Source: Microcebus murinus (Eukaryota > Chordata > Mammalia > Primates > Cheirogaleidae). From it: a DNA stretch of 64,000 nt. Each line of letters begins with the position of its first letter. Within the stretch, counting starts at the first letter, position 1. Of the stretch, positions 1 through 47,106 are shown piece by piece. Below the pieces are notes generated by a model. The model saw nothing but the letters and a program-made list of their open reading frames with translations. It was not told where the DNA came from and searched no databases. Where the stretch lies: NCBI RefSeq assembly GCF_040939455.1, contig NC_134104.1, positions 140,900,501 through 140,964,500 of the forward strand, given 5' to 3'. The translations under genes and the position numbers were made by a program.

Positions 1-2674
1 GCTAGGCTACTTAGATTCCACAGGATGCACTTCAAGAGTAATGTAATAGTTTTACTTTACAACTACCAATTATATATCCCCTCAAAAATGAGAAAAATGA
101 CTGCAGACTTACTGTTTCAACTATCACCAGTCGACTTTCAAAAAAGAAATCTAATCTGGCCAGACAGCTTTGGTAAACTAACTGCATGGCATATCAATTT
201 CACTATAAATGACATTTCATACAACAATACCTGTTCGCCTAAAACTAGGGCGTCGAATTTTTTCTTTCCATTTTACAAAGTATCACCTCCTCAGTTCATG
301 CATTTCAAGGAACCCAAGACTCTGTGAGCTGACAAACAATATAATCATGTAGGGGTGTCACACACTGCCACCTCCACTACCTGAAAGATTTTCCTGCTAC
401 ATTGTCCCCAGATATAAAGTATTATAACAATGCACAGCATGCACATCTAAATAATGTAAACCTTTTAACATTAAAAATATCAAGTCTCCCCAAATTTGCT
501 TTACCAGCTGTTTAAAGAAATGAAGCCATCACAAAGCTTCAATCAGTATGACAGAGTAAGGTAGAGACACCAAGTTTACTGAAACTCCACAAACATACTC
601 ATTTCATTTTTATACATTTAGATTCTTTTAACAGTAGAAAAGTAGTGCTGTTAAAACTAATAGTGCAGTGTCTGCTCCTGAAAACAATCTCTAATTCACA
701 AAGGCTCTAGCAACACCTGGCCTAGACTCGTACAATTATGGTTTTCAGTACATTGTGAACATAGTCCCTCCCCAGGTAGATTAAAAAATGATGACCCCCC
801 CATTTTAGGCTGTAGAAATTGGTGGCCCTGATTTGAGCCAATCAAATAACAGCTTGGAGGCAAAGACCAATACACACACTAAGGGTGTTGTGTAGCATCT
901 CCTGGGAATCAGTAGTAGTGACTGTTCCGTATGGTACCATTTCATAAAGCACCTTTTAGACTTTAACAACAAGTCTGGATATCCCTTATTACTCAAAGCT
1001 GACTGTAGCTAGATGAAAACTGTAAGAACTGTTGGCCTTCCTTTATAGGCATTTAAATAAATATGTGAAATGCTTGCAGACTTTCTTTTTTAAGGGATTA
1101 ATCTTTACACCCTGGTTTTTAAAAACAGGTTTCCAAGATGAGGTCTAACTATCCCAAGATGCATCTTAACTAAACCAAATGCAGCCAGGGTGGCAAGCAA
1201 CACACTAGGAAGATGTGAAATCCCAGGCCAGTGAACTGCTGACGTTTTGCATACTTTAGACTTGAGTTATGAATCATTAAGAATTTACCAACAACTTTCC
1301 CATCTTCAAATTACCTCTGGGCTATAATAGATTTCTTTTATTTATGAATTACCAGAACCCATTTCTTTAGTTAGATGATCTATAACAGTAGGGGAAACAT
1401 GATTTAAGGTACCAGGATCCCCCTAGAGAAATTTACTAAGAACTAAGAACCATTTGTGGTTCCTCAGGAAAAGAGGATAAAAACAAAATTGGAGGGGCAG
1501 GTGTTTTAGGGAAGGAGTATATAGTTGTTTCAACCTTTGATTTGAATCAAAAAAGCCCAGTTAAAGAAAATACAACGTGTGTGCTCTCCATGGTATTAGG
1601 ATGAGTACATTTTCACTTTCATTTCATAGAGAAGCATTTAAAACATTTTAACTCAATGCTTTAATTTAGAAGTTTCTAGTGATAGTGCTTGTGACAGTGA
1701 CTTTCAACAAAGGCTATAGTTAATCACGGATATATGCATATAAGAATGAAAAATCTGGTTTTGGCACTTTAATAGTGCAAACACTGCAACAATGGATAGA
1801 GTAGCCACTAATACATGACAATTATTTTAAAAAATTTTTTAATGTTCTATGTTTATATTTATTGCAGGTATATAGCTGATCTAAGTTTGCATAATAGCAT
1901 AATCCTTTGTGGGCTGTTAGATGTAGAGTCATGTCATAAAATAAAGATTTGCTATACTCAACTTGACAAAGCTCATATTCAAAAGCCCCCTGACTGCATG
2001 TTGGGGGAAAGAAGTCTAAGTGTACCCAGATGCACTACTTTGGCCTGAAGCATTAAGTCGCAATGCAGGTGCCAAGAAGAAACACTAATGCAGTCAAAGC
2101 TTTTTTTCTACTAGTGCTGCCAAACAGGCTTTTAAAAGCACAGACAGACACACATTCTTATACTACATGCAGGGAAATGTGACATAAAGAATTGCACTTG
2201 TTAATGTCAAGCTTGCTGCCATCATTTCTCTAAGTGTCCAAAAATTTTCTTATCAAGTATACACATGAGAAAGCAAACCTCTTTTAGTTACACAAAAAAT
2301 AAGTATTTCACTAAAGAAAGTATTTTCAATTAATTTCAGTACTCTTGAAGGAGGTGTGTGTGTGAAGGGGAGAGAGGGAGAGAAGGAGGAAGGAAGGCGA
2401 TAGGGAGGAAATACATATCTCTGAGTGTCTTTTTCTCCCTCCAAAACCACCCAATATGGTCAACATTGTTTTTGCTTCGTTTCAAAGTGTTAGATTTAGG
2501 AAATTTTCCTCAGTGAGGAACAAACAGAAAGCAGGAAGTCTAAACAAAAGCAAATTAAATCAAGACATGGACATCAAAAACAATTTTGGCTTTACTTTGC
2601 AGTGGACATTGGTCCTATATCTAACACTGCACAAGGTTTCTTGCACAATGAAAAGAGAAGCAGAAGTCCCTTAC
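1..2674 (-). other. UBP1: UBP1 intron 8 (partial), no recognised repeat
   Basis: No exon matching the next part of UBP1 (the segment following KRGS) is present. No Alu or L1 fragment was recognised here, unlike every later 5-kb stretch. The only simple sequence is a purine-rich gtgtgtg/gggagagagg run at about 2350-2410. Read on the minus strand, 1-1100 is T-rich and looks like 3'-UTR sequence, but I could not assign it. Confidence 0.6.
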
Positions 2675-37814
<35,140 letters not shown>

Positions 37815-37929
37815 CTTCCGGCCTCGCCCCGCGCAGCGCGGCCTCCGCGTCCGGGGCGAAAGGGCCGGAGCTCCGCTGGCGCGTCCTGAGGGAGGGCGCG
37901 GGTGAAGCCTCCGGCGGCGTGACGACTGG

Positions 37930-38076
37930 TCACCAGCGGCAGCCCCGGCGGCGGCCGGGACGAGAGCGGCCAGGGCCCAGCTGGCAGGGCACGGCGAGCC
38001 CGGCGAGCAGCTGCAGCGGGAGCGGCAGGGCCGCCGGCAGCGCCACCCTCCCGCGGACACCGACCCCGTGCCTCAT
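37930..38076 (-). other. Upstream open reading frame in the UBP1 leader
   Basis: An ATG at 38076-38074 opens a 48-codon frame beginning [19 protein letters not shown] and ending at a stop at 37930. That is 115 nt before the UBP1 start and in a different frame. It would be translated only if transcription starts upstream of 38076. The composition is Leu/Ala/Arg-rich, as expected of GC-rich leader sequence, so a functional peptide is not claimed. Confidence 0.45.
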
Positions 38077-38639
38077 GCCGCCGCCGCCCACCCCCCGCGC
38101 CGCTAGCGCTGCAGTCGCCGCCGCCCGCCCCACCCCGAGGCCCCGGGTCGCATCCTCCCCCGGACTCCGCGGGGACCGGAGCTCAGCCCGCTCCGACAAC
38201 CCCAAGGGACTAGCCACCTGTCCGCCCGTCACCCGCTCCGCAGTCTTGACCCCCGGCCCTCGGCCCGCCCGCCCAGGCTCTAGCGCCACGCCGCCCCGGC
38301 CAACCCCGCCGACGCAGCTCCGCCGGCCCGGACGCTGGCTTCGTACGGCTCCGACTTAGGCTCACTCGCCGCTTCCGCCTCCTTCGGCCCCGCCCCGGTC
38401 CCGCCCCCGCGTTCGCCCTCCTCCCCGACCCGCCCCGACCCGTACTGCCCCGCGCTTCGGGCCACTCCCCGCGCCTCACGGCAGAGGAATAGACTGCGCC
38501 GTGCAGTTTGGCCCCGCCCACGCGGCAGGTTCTCAGCCTCTGAGGCTTCGCTGCCTCTGCACTTCAAGCCAGGAAGAGGCGGTACCAAAAGGACTGCCAG
38601 TTCCCGCCCCGTCCAAAGTACGGGAGGATTGACAGGCTA

Positions 38640-38960
38640 ACTGGGCAATAAAGACAAGCGCTTGGACGGAGCTCCCGTGATTCTCTGTGCCTCTGGACCA
38701 AACAACCAATCAAAATGTTCTTTCCCCTTGGGCGGGCTCGAGGAGTGAATTTGCGGCCAAAAGAAAGAGTTCATTGGACTGCACCGGAGGAAGAGGCTCA
38801 AAACGTCACTTCCGGAGATGCTTTGCAACTCTGTGGTATTTCCTAGTAGTCCCTTCCTTTTGACCTCACTATAGAAGGAAAGAGCGGTTCGCACAGCACG
38901 TGGGGAGAGGAAGACCAATTGTGCAGAAAACCTTGATTGGCATGAGAATAAGCCAATCAA
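38640..38960. promoter_or_regulatory. Upstream element cluster: CCAAT boxes, GC box, CRE/ETS composite
   Basis: Just beyond the CpG island lie ccaatc at 38705-38710, attgg at 38773-38777, gattgg near 38935, and ccaatc near 38953, plus gggcgg near 38731. The composite acgtcacttccgga (38803-38816) joins a CRE half (cgtca) to an ETS core (cttccgg). Such sites are typical of strong housekeeping promoters and often act in both directions. The binding roles are inferred. Confidence 0.6.
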
Positions 38961-41100
38961 CGCTCACGAGATAGGACTCTGGAAAGTCTTCCCCAACAAC
39001 TGTATTACCACGGGCATTATGGCGAGCCTGAGTTAAACTAGGTGTCCTAGGAATGGCATGCAATCTCTTGACCTTGGAGTTCTGAACCATTAGGACGCGC
39101 CACAAGAACAGCTAGGCTGCTCGAATGGTGTCCCTCAGAGGCCCAGCCTGGGCACGTGCCATTGGGGCTGAAGGACAGAACTCCCTTTCCCTGAGGGAGG
39201 AGGCCAAAGATTAAAGAGGAGGCAGAGGCTGATTTACAGGGCCGGCATGCGGATCGGAGCTCCTGAAATTCGGCTGTTAGTGTTCGGCGGGCGGAATCCT
39301 GTTGAAGAGGGCCTATGACCTCATGGCTTCGCCCTGGATGGAGCCCGTTGCCTCAGAATAAGGCCTAGATGCTGAGAGCACTAGCTTACCGTTTTAGTAA
39401 ACCAACTCACCAGTTTAAGTGCAAAAACACATAGATTAAACCCAGATGTCAGCCTAGTAACACAATGGCTCTCAGCCAGAAAAAATACTCATATGCCTCT
39501 ATGGTTTAAGTGTTAACTTGCAGAATGTTTTTCTCTTTATGAAACATTTTTGCAAACATTTACTTTGATACAGCTACCGAAGTAGATACAAAGGGACATT
39601 TTACAGATGAGGAAACTCAGGTGCAAACATGTGAAAAGATAAGCTAGGCAAGGACACACAGTAAGTGGCTGAGCCGGGGCTTTTGGACTAACCCAGATTT
39701 CTGTGATTCCAGGTCAAAACACATGCCATCAGTTCAGGAAGCTTCATCCAACTATTGTGGCATCCACAAGGGGGTTTCAGCCTAGGTCCAGTTGGTCTTG
39801 GGCAAAGAGCCAATTATTGAGACAAGGAGGATTGCCAAGTTAGAAAGGAATTTTTAATACAAAATAAATTTTATCTCTCTGACTAATGGAGATCATGGGC
39901 TATTAAAGGAGAGGCGTGTACCTTGGGGCAGGTCCTGGTGAACCTAACAAGGGGCTCCCTGCATTGGTGGCAGATTGTGGGGATGGTTGAATCTTGGCAT
40001 GAGGAAGTCTGCCCAGGGACCTTCAGCATCTCAGCTCCATTGTCTTGCAGAAAATTCACCACTTCTGGGAAATAACTCAAAAGGTCAAGTAGTTAGTGAA
40101 GGGAGAGTATTATAGAAAATATACAGGGGTCATTGATTTTGCTGATGGGGCCAGTTCCAGTTATACTGTTACAAATAAACCTGCACAACCAATCTGATAG
40201 TCAACAGAAACAGGACTGTCTAGGTGGGAGAATCTCAGATATATCTTCATTTTACAGCAAGCGATTTGCCTTATTTCCATAACCAGATTGTAAGGACGGC
40301 CTTGCTGAAATAACAGGCTTTCCACCATAACGAGAGCAGCCAGATCTATTATTAACTGATGGAAATTTTGGAGAAATATGAGGGGGGATGTAATTCTCTT
40401 ATTCTTGGGAAGAATGTAATAATACAAACTACCATCATTTTCTTTAATCAGGCTGTGCCCTAAGGAAGTACTCAGTCAAGCATACATTTAGAAGCAGAGC
40501 CTCAGAAATTTTAAAAGATACCAATAATCTCTACCTGAAGTTGGAAAAATAATACAGGCTATTTCCTTGATTCCAACTCTGGAGCTACCACAGTGGCTGA
40601 GGAAAGATTGATGAATATGAGAAACTAATGTGGGAAAAAAAAACAAACAAACTATGAAATGCCCTTGAGGTTATCAAAGGTGATTGAGTTTTTGTGAATA
40701 GCAGCTAGAACAGAAGAGGCCTAGGCTCCACATACTAGAATGGGCTTAAACAGAGGTTGTCAGCTCTGTTATTTTCTCTTCCTTTCATATTTCTCTGGAT
40801 CATCTGTAAAACAATAACAAAAAAATAGCATCAACTCAGTGCTGATAACATCAGCTGGAGCTTGACTCTGCTAGGATGAAGAGTAGATACAGCAAATGTC
40901 AGCCTCTTAGCATTCCTCTCTTCCACAACACCCCCTGCCCTCTGTAAACCCGGAAAGACACTGCTTTAAACAGAGGCAGAGAGGGAGATTCCCTGAGGCA
41001 CTGGGAACATTAATTGTCTGAAGGGGAGGCACGAAGTGGGGCTTAGATGTTAGTGGAATACAGGACTACCCTGGATAGCTTATAACCCTAAAAGAATATT
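38961..41100. other. Intergenic, upstream of UBP1
   Basis: Moderate GC near the promoter with an E-box (cacgtg, about 39153), then AT-rich sequence. A MIR lies at 39560-39727. 39760-40560 could be an old LTR (reverse complement contains aacttggcaatcctccttgt), but I cannot name it. No gene seen. Confidence 0.5.
39560..39727 (-). repeat. MIR SINE
   Basis: ttttacagatgaggaaactc, gacacacagtaagtggctga and ggacta...gtgattccaggtcaa are the MIR core and head in reverse complement. Confidence 0.8.
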
Positions 41101-41540
41101 AATTCACAGGGTAAAAATAGAAATATCTGAATTTAACTGATCAATCTAGAGGAGGTCAGGCAAAATTCAAAATAATCATACTAGATATGCCAAGCTAATG
41201 ATTCCAGGAAATAATTGAAATAATATAAGTATAATAATTGAAACAAATAGATTAGTTTCTAACAAAATTAATACAGTTCAAGAAATAGGTTAAAGAACTT
41301 TATGGAGGATAAAAATAGAAGTGTTATAAAAGCCATAAATAGTAGTTTCAGAAAGAGACAAAAATATAAAGGAAGGATGGGAAATATTTGAAGAAATCAT
41401 GACTTAGAATTTCCCAGGATTAAAAGAAAAAAAGGCTATGAAGGGAAAAGGCTTTTAAAATGCCAAACAGGATAAATGAAAGGGGGAAAAACCTTAAATA
41501 CAATATTAAAGACAAAATTTTTTTAAAAACCTACCAAAAG

Positions 41541-41935
41541 ATTGGCCAAGTAGGTGGCCCATACCCAGCACTTTGGGAGGCTGCGGCAGGAGGATCACCT
41601 GAGGCCAGGAGTTTGAGACCAGCCTGGGCAATATAGCAAGACCCCATCTCTAAAAAAAAAAAAAAAAATTAGCCAGGCATTGTGGTGCTCACCTGTATTT
41701 GGGAAGCTGAGGCAGAAGGATTGTTTTAGCTCAAGGGTCCTCAAACTTTTTAAACAGGGGGGCCAGTTCACTGTCCCTCAGACCATTGGAGGGCCGTTGG
41801 AGAGTGAGGACGCCTGTTTAAGCCTGAGAGTCTGAGGCTGCAATGAGCTATCATCAGGCCACTGTACTCCAACCTGGGCAACAGAGCTAGAGTGAGATAA
41901 GATCCTATCTGGAAAACAAAACAAAACAAAACAAA
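41541..41935 (+). repeat. Old Alu SINE carrying a hAT miniature element
   Basis: cactttgggaggctgcggca to agatcctatct and a (caaaa)n tail. Duplication aaaacctaccaa before and after. The right arm is split by the 85-bp element at 41732-41816. Confidence 0.9.
41732..41816 (+). mobile_element. 85-bp hAT miniature element (deletion derivative)
   Basis: Starts caagggtcctca and ends tgaggacgcctg; the ends are inverted repeats matching at 10 of 12. Flanks ttttagct (41724-41731) and tttaagcc (41817-41824) match at 6 of 8, as for hAT insertion. The internal ggccagttcactgtccctca is a hallmark I recall from a mammalian hAT family usually about 200 bp long, so this copy has lost its middle. Confidence 0.82.
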
Positions 41936-42409
41936 AACCTACCAACCCAAAGAGAAAGCAGATCCCGTCTAAAGGAATGATAATCAACTAATATCAGATT
42001 GCTCAATTGCAACATTGAATGTTAAAAAGAGAGTCATTCAAAATATTGAAGGAGAACTTTGAACCCAAACTTTTATGCTTAATTCTCATTTTTCTAAGGC
42101 TTAAATAAAGGCATCTTCAGGCACACAAAGCAACAAAAGTTTTACCAAAAAAGATCTTTGAATACTCAGAGGAAGTAATACTACAATAAGATAAACCTAG
42201 AAGGGCATCCTGATATGTAAGGGAAAAGAAAGAATAAATAAACCACTAAAGATTTCTGTTTTGTAAATAAGGATGTATCCATAAATTATATCTATAAAAA
42301 TTTGGAATGAAAAATTCTAGGCAAGACATAAGGGGAAGAAAAAGCCAAAGAAAGGCAAGAACAAGCTAAGATTCTCTAACAAAAATATACAACAGCTATT
42401 GGTATAACC

Positions 42410-42665
42410 AGTGTTTTATTTTGTTTTTGAATTTATTTGTATTTATTGATATAAAATTTGCATACCATAGCCGTCTACATTTTAGCCATTTTAAAATCCA
42501 CAAGTCAGTTGTTTTAGTATATTCACAATACTGTGCACCTAATTCCAGAGCATTTCTATCACACCAAAATGACTTCCACCTCACCCCATTCACTTGCAAC
42601 CACTAATCTAATTTACATCTTTGTGGATTTATCTATGTGGAATATTTTATATAAATAGAATCATG
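42410..42665 (-). repeat. L1M 3' UTR fragment
   Basis: gatataaaatttgcatacca, tagtatattcacaatactgt and tggaatattttatataaata are the reverse complement of an old L1 3' end. Confidence 0.75.
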
Positions 42666-42709
42666 CTCAACCTAAATAACAAACAGAAAGAGACTCTCTA
42701 AAAGAAAAA

Positions 42710-43112
<403 letters not shown>

Positions 43113-43276
43113 TTACATAATTATCCTTGGCTACAAAGATCAAGAACAAGAGTTACACCAGTCCAAGGTTGGACAGGCAGTTGTTGGACAGATGTTCTTG
43201 TAGAAGTATTTTTTGTGAAAGGTTGCAATGGCCTTTGTGCAAGGTTGTGGTTTTTGCGGAGTCTTTTTAGTTGTGA

Positions 43277-43568
<292 letters not shown>

Positions 43569-44346
43569 TGGGACTTGTTTTTTGTTGGAAGATTTTTTAT
43601 TGCAGCTTCAATTGTGTTACTTGATATTGGTCTGTTCAGAAGTTCTATTTCTTCCTGATTGAGCCTAGGGAGGATGTGTGTTTCCAAGAATTTGTCCATT
43701 TCCTCAAAATTTTCAAGTTTATGTGCATAGAGATTTTTATGGTATTCAAAGATTATATTTGTATTTCTGTGGTATCAGTTGTAATATCTCCTTTTTAATT
43801 TCTGAGTGAGCTTGTTAGGGTATTTCTTTTCTGATTCTGGTTAATCTAGTGAGAGGCCTGTTGATTTTGTTTATCTTTTCAAAGAACCAACTTTTTGTTT
43901 TATTAATTTTGTGTATAATTCTTTTGGAATCGATTTCATTTAGCTCTGCTCTGACCTTAGTTATTTCTTTTCTTTCTTTCCTTTTTTTTTTTTTAATTTG
44001 AGAGTATCCAGAAACAGTAAGTTATTTCTTTTCTTCTGCTTGGTTTGGGATTGGTTTGCTCTTCCTTTTCCAGTTTCTCGAGATGATTCATTAGATTGTT
44101 GATTTGTGATCTTTCTGTCTTTTGGACATAGACATTTAGGCTATGGATTTTCCTCTTAGGATTGCTTTTGCAGAATCCCACAGGTTATGGTAACTGGTGT
44201 CCCCTTTGTAATTTAGTTTAAAGAATCGTTTGATTCCCATCTTAATTTCCTCCTTGACCCAATAATTGTTCAGTATTAGGTTGTTTAATTTCCACAACCT
44301 TGTGTAGAGTTGAGTGTTTCTGTTAGAATTGATTTATTTTTTATGT

Positions 44347-44477
44347 TTTTTTTTTTTAAATAAAGACAGGGTATCACTCTTGCTCAGACTGGTCTCAAAC
44401 TCCTGAGCTCAAGTGATCCTCTTGCCTTGACCTCCCAGAGTGCTAGGATTTCAGATGTGAACCACTATGTCCAGCCT
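44347..44477 (-). repeat. Alu fragment in L1
   Basis: aaagacagggtatcactctt to aaccactatgtccagcc; the 5' part only of an Alu in this orientation. Confidence 0.8.
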
Positions 44478-44676
44478 GGAATTGGTTTCTAATTTTATTC
44501 CACTGTGGTCTGAGAAGATGCATGGTATAATTTCTATTTTTCTAAATTTCTTGAGACATGTTTTGTGGCCTAGGATGTGATCAGTCTAAGAGAATGTTCT
44601 GTGAGCTCATGAGAAGAACTGATATTCAGTTTGGGGGTACAATATTCTGTTAAGCCCATTTGTTCTAGAGCCCTGG

Positions 44677-44994
44677 TTTTTTTTGAGACAGAGTCTCACT
44701 GTGTTGCTCGGGCTACAGTGCCATGGCGTCAGCCTAGATCACAGCAACCTCAAACTCCTGGGCTCAAGCGATTCTTCTGCCTCAGCCTCCCAAGTAGCTG
44801 GGACTACAGGCATGTGCCACCATGCTGGGCTAATTTTTTCTATATATTTTTAGTTGGCCAATTAATTTCTTTCTATTTATAGTAGAGACGGGGGTCTCGC
44901 TCAGGCTGGTCTTGAACTCCTGAGCTCTAGCCATCCTCCTGCCTTGGCCTCCCAGAGAGCTGGGATTACCGGCGTGAGCCACTGTGCCTGGCCT
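44677..44994 (-). repeat. Alu SINE (lemur type) in L1
   Basis: tttgagacagagtctcactg to actgtgcctggcc. Approximate duplication ctagagccctggttt / ctagagccttgttt. Confidence 0.93.
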
Positions 44995-45515
44995 AGAGCC
45001 TTGTTTAAGTCCATGTTTCTTTGTTTATTTTCTGCTTGGAGGATCTGTCCTGTTCTGTCAGTGGGGTGTTGAAGTCCTTGGATATTACAATGCTGCTGTT
45101 TATCAATTTTTTTAGATCAAGTATGATTTGCTTTATGAATCTGGGTGCAGCTCTGTTAGGTGCATAGAAATTTAGGATTGTTCTGTCTTCTTGTGAAATT
45201 GTTCCCTTCACTATTATATAATGACTGTTTTTGTCTTTTGTTGACTTCTTTACTGTCTTTACTTCTTTACTTTTGCTGATTTGAAGTCTTTGTTTTCTGA
45301 TATCAGAATGGCTATACCAGCTTTCTTTTGGTTTCCATTTACATGGAATATTGTTTTGAATCCCTTCACTTTGAGTCTGAATGAGTCCTTGTGGGTTACA
45401 TGTGTTTCCTGGAGACATCGGATACCTGGCTTGTATTTGTTTATTCAGCCAGCCTGTGTCTCTTCAGTGGAGAGTTCAAGCCATTCACATTTATTGAAAT
45501 AATTGATAAGAGGGT

Positions 45516-45655
45516 TTTTTTTTTTTTAAAATTTCTGTAGAGACAGGGTCTTGGTGTGTTGCCCAGGATGGTCTCTAACTCCTGGCTTCAAGCGATCCTC
45601 CTGCCTCAGTCTTCCAAAGTACTGGGATTACAGGTGTAAGCCACCATGCCTAGGC
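45516..45655 (-). repeat. Alu monomer
   Basis: T-run, tctgtagagacagggtcttg to gccaccatgcctaggct; single arm. Confidence 0.85.
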
Positions 45656-45796
45656 TTGTTAGGGCATTTTTTTTTTTTTAGCATTAATGATTCCATTTTG
45701 ATTCTGATAACTTTAATAATGCAATTCATGGCCTTTTTTGCCCAGCTTGTTATGTTTTCTTTCATTTGTGCCATCAAAGTTTCTACATGTTGTACT

Positions 45797-46104
45797 GCTT
45801 GGTCCCCAACCCCCCTAGCTATAGACCTGCACTTGCCTTGCCTTGCCAAGAACCAGGCTGCATAACTCTACCTCTTTCTCCCCACCCCCTGTGGAAAATT
45901 GTCTTCCATGAAACTTAGGAATTAGGCCACATAGCAGGAGGTGAGCGGTGGGCTAGCTAGCGAAGAGTGACGCTTCACCTGTATTTACTGCTGCTCCCCA
46001 TTGCTCACATCACCACCTAAGCTCCTCCTGCCCCCACCTCTGGCCCATGGAAAAATTGTGTTCCATGAAACTGGTCCCTGGTGCCAAAAGTTTGGGGATC
46101 ACTG
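45797..46104 (-). mobile_element. Non-autonomous hAT element inserted in L1M
   Basis: Ends ttggtccccaaccc and tttggggatcactg are inverted. Internal gaaaattgtcttccatgaaa appears twice in inverted-like repeats, with tagcaggaggtgagcggtgg between. The surrounding L1M text (acatgttgta / ccatgtgtcagtac) is split by it. The 8-bp duplication was not resolved. Confidence 0.7.
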
Positions 46105-46370
46105 TGGTACCATGTGTCAGTACTTTATCCCTTTTCATGGCTGAAAAATATATTCCATTGAATGGATATACAACATTCTGTTTGCCCATTAATTATTTCA
46201 GGAACGTTTGAGTTGTTTTCATTTTTTGACTATTATAGGCAATGCTACTATGTTTTTGTGTAAACATGTTTTCCATTCTCTTGCGTATATATTTAGGAGT
46301 GGATTTACTGGGTCATATTGTAACTGTATATTTAACTAAGGAATTTTCAGACTGTTTACCTGAGCTCAAA
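46105..46370 (-). repeat. L1M ORF2 3' fragment
   Basis: catggctgaaaaatatattc, gtttgcccattaattattt and ggagtggatttactgggtca in reverse orientation. Confidence 0.8.
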
Positions 46371-46374
46371 CCAG

Positions 46375-46424
46375 TGTTTGAGCCCACACAGTCTGATTTT
46401 ATAGCTCTATGCTATACTGCCTTC
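46375..46424 (-). repeat. Short MIR fragment
   Basis: acacagtctgattttatagc then tctatgctatactgcc matches the tRNA-like head of MIR, reversed. Confidence 0.55.
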
Positions 46425-46473
46425 ATTGAAATGGTAATAAAAGCTATCCCACTCAAAAAAAAAAAAAGTTAAT

Positions 46474-46738
46474 TTGGCACAGTGGCTCATAGCATTCCTG
46501 TAATCCCAGTGCTTTGGGAGACCAAGTTGGGAAGATTGCTTGAGGCCAGGAGTTTGAGACCAGCCTGGGCAACATAGTGAGATCTTGTCTCTACAAAAAG
46601 TAAAAAATTTAGCTGGCTGTGGTGTTGTGTGCATCTGTAATTCCAGCTACTCAGGAGGCTGAAGCCGAAGGATTGCTTGAGCCCAGGAGTTCAAAGCCAG
46701 TTTGGGCAACATAGTGAAACCCCATACAAAAAAGAAAA
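46474..46738 (+). repeat. Old Alu SINE
   Basis: ggcacagtggctcatagcat to gtgaaaccccat; right arm 3'-truncated. Confidence 0.88.
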
Positions 46739-46747
46739 AAAGAGAGA

Positions 46748-47053
46748 GATGGGACTTTAGGAGATGATTAGATCATGCCTGTTGTGCTCTCATGACTGGG
46801 ATTATCCCTTATAAAAGGACTTCAGGGAGTCGTTTGGACATTTGCCCTTCTGCCACATGTGGAAACAGTCTTCCACCCATTCTTCCATGTGAAGACACCA
46901 CAAGAAGATGTTGTCTTTGAATCAGACAGCAAGACCTCACCAGACACTAAATCTGCTGGCACCTTGATCTTGGACTTCCCAGCCTCTAGAACTGTTTATA
47001 AATTGCCCAGTCTAGGGTATTTTGTTGTAGCAGATCAAACTGACTAAGACAAA
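46748..47053 (+). mobile_element. MaLR LTR (MST/MLT1 type)
   Basis: gattagatcatgcctgttgt, gaccttgatcttggacttcc-like text, agcctctagaactgtttata and the ending cagatcaaactgactaagac match a MaLR LTR in plus orientation. Confidence 0.75.
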
Positions 47054-47106
47054 CTGGAATCCATAAGAAGTAAGATTGCAGATTTTAAAATGGTTAAAGA
47101 ACTGTT

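Larger units (their letters stand above)
41110..42400 (+). repeat. Old L1 5'/ORF1-region fragment, split by an Alu
   Basis: Text on both sides of the Alu (gaaatcatgacttagaattt, and gaaggagaactttgaaccca, ggcatcttcaggcacacaaa) resembles L1M or HAL1 plus-strand sequence. Confidence 0.55.
43575..45515 (-). pseudogene. L1 ORF2 5' fragment (endonuclease and start of RT)
   Basis: Minus-strand frames read recognisable L1 ORF2 text: around 45005-45418 TILNFYAPNRAAPRFIKQII and [12 protein letters not shown], the end of the endonuclease domain. The N-terminal text lies at about 45420-45505. Stops and frameshifts are frequent. Two Alu pieces (44347-44477 and 44677-44994) interrupt it. No RT catalytic motif remains. 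Confidence 0.85.

Noticed and set aside
37815..38060. In-frame N-terminal extension of UBP1
   Set aside because: The frame is open to 38060 but only a GTG, no ATG, begins it, while the downstream ATG has a strong context and matches the known N terminus.
37919..38359. Long open frames on both strands across the CpG island
   Set aside because: GC-rich DNA lacks stop codons by chance; the frames are Arg/Pro/Ala-rich with no family resemblance, and the island is explained by UBP1.
39760..40560. Possible old LTR or gene remnant
   Set aside because: Some LTR-like text is present but no ends, duplications or family could be fixed, so it is only noted in the intergenic entry.
46425..46473. AATAAA followed by an A-run, possible processed mRNA end
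   Set aside because: The A-run borders an Alu and the upstream part is MIR and L1M sequence; no target duplication was found.
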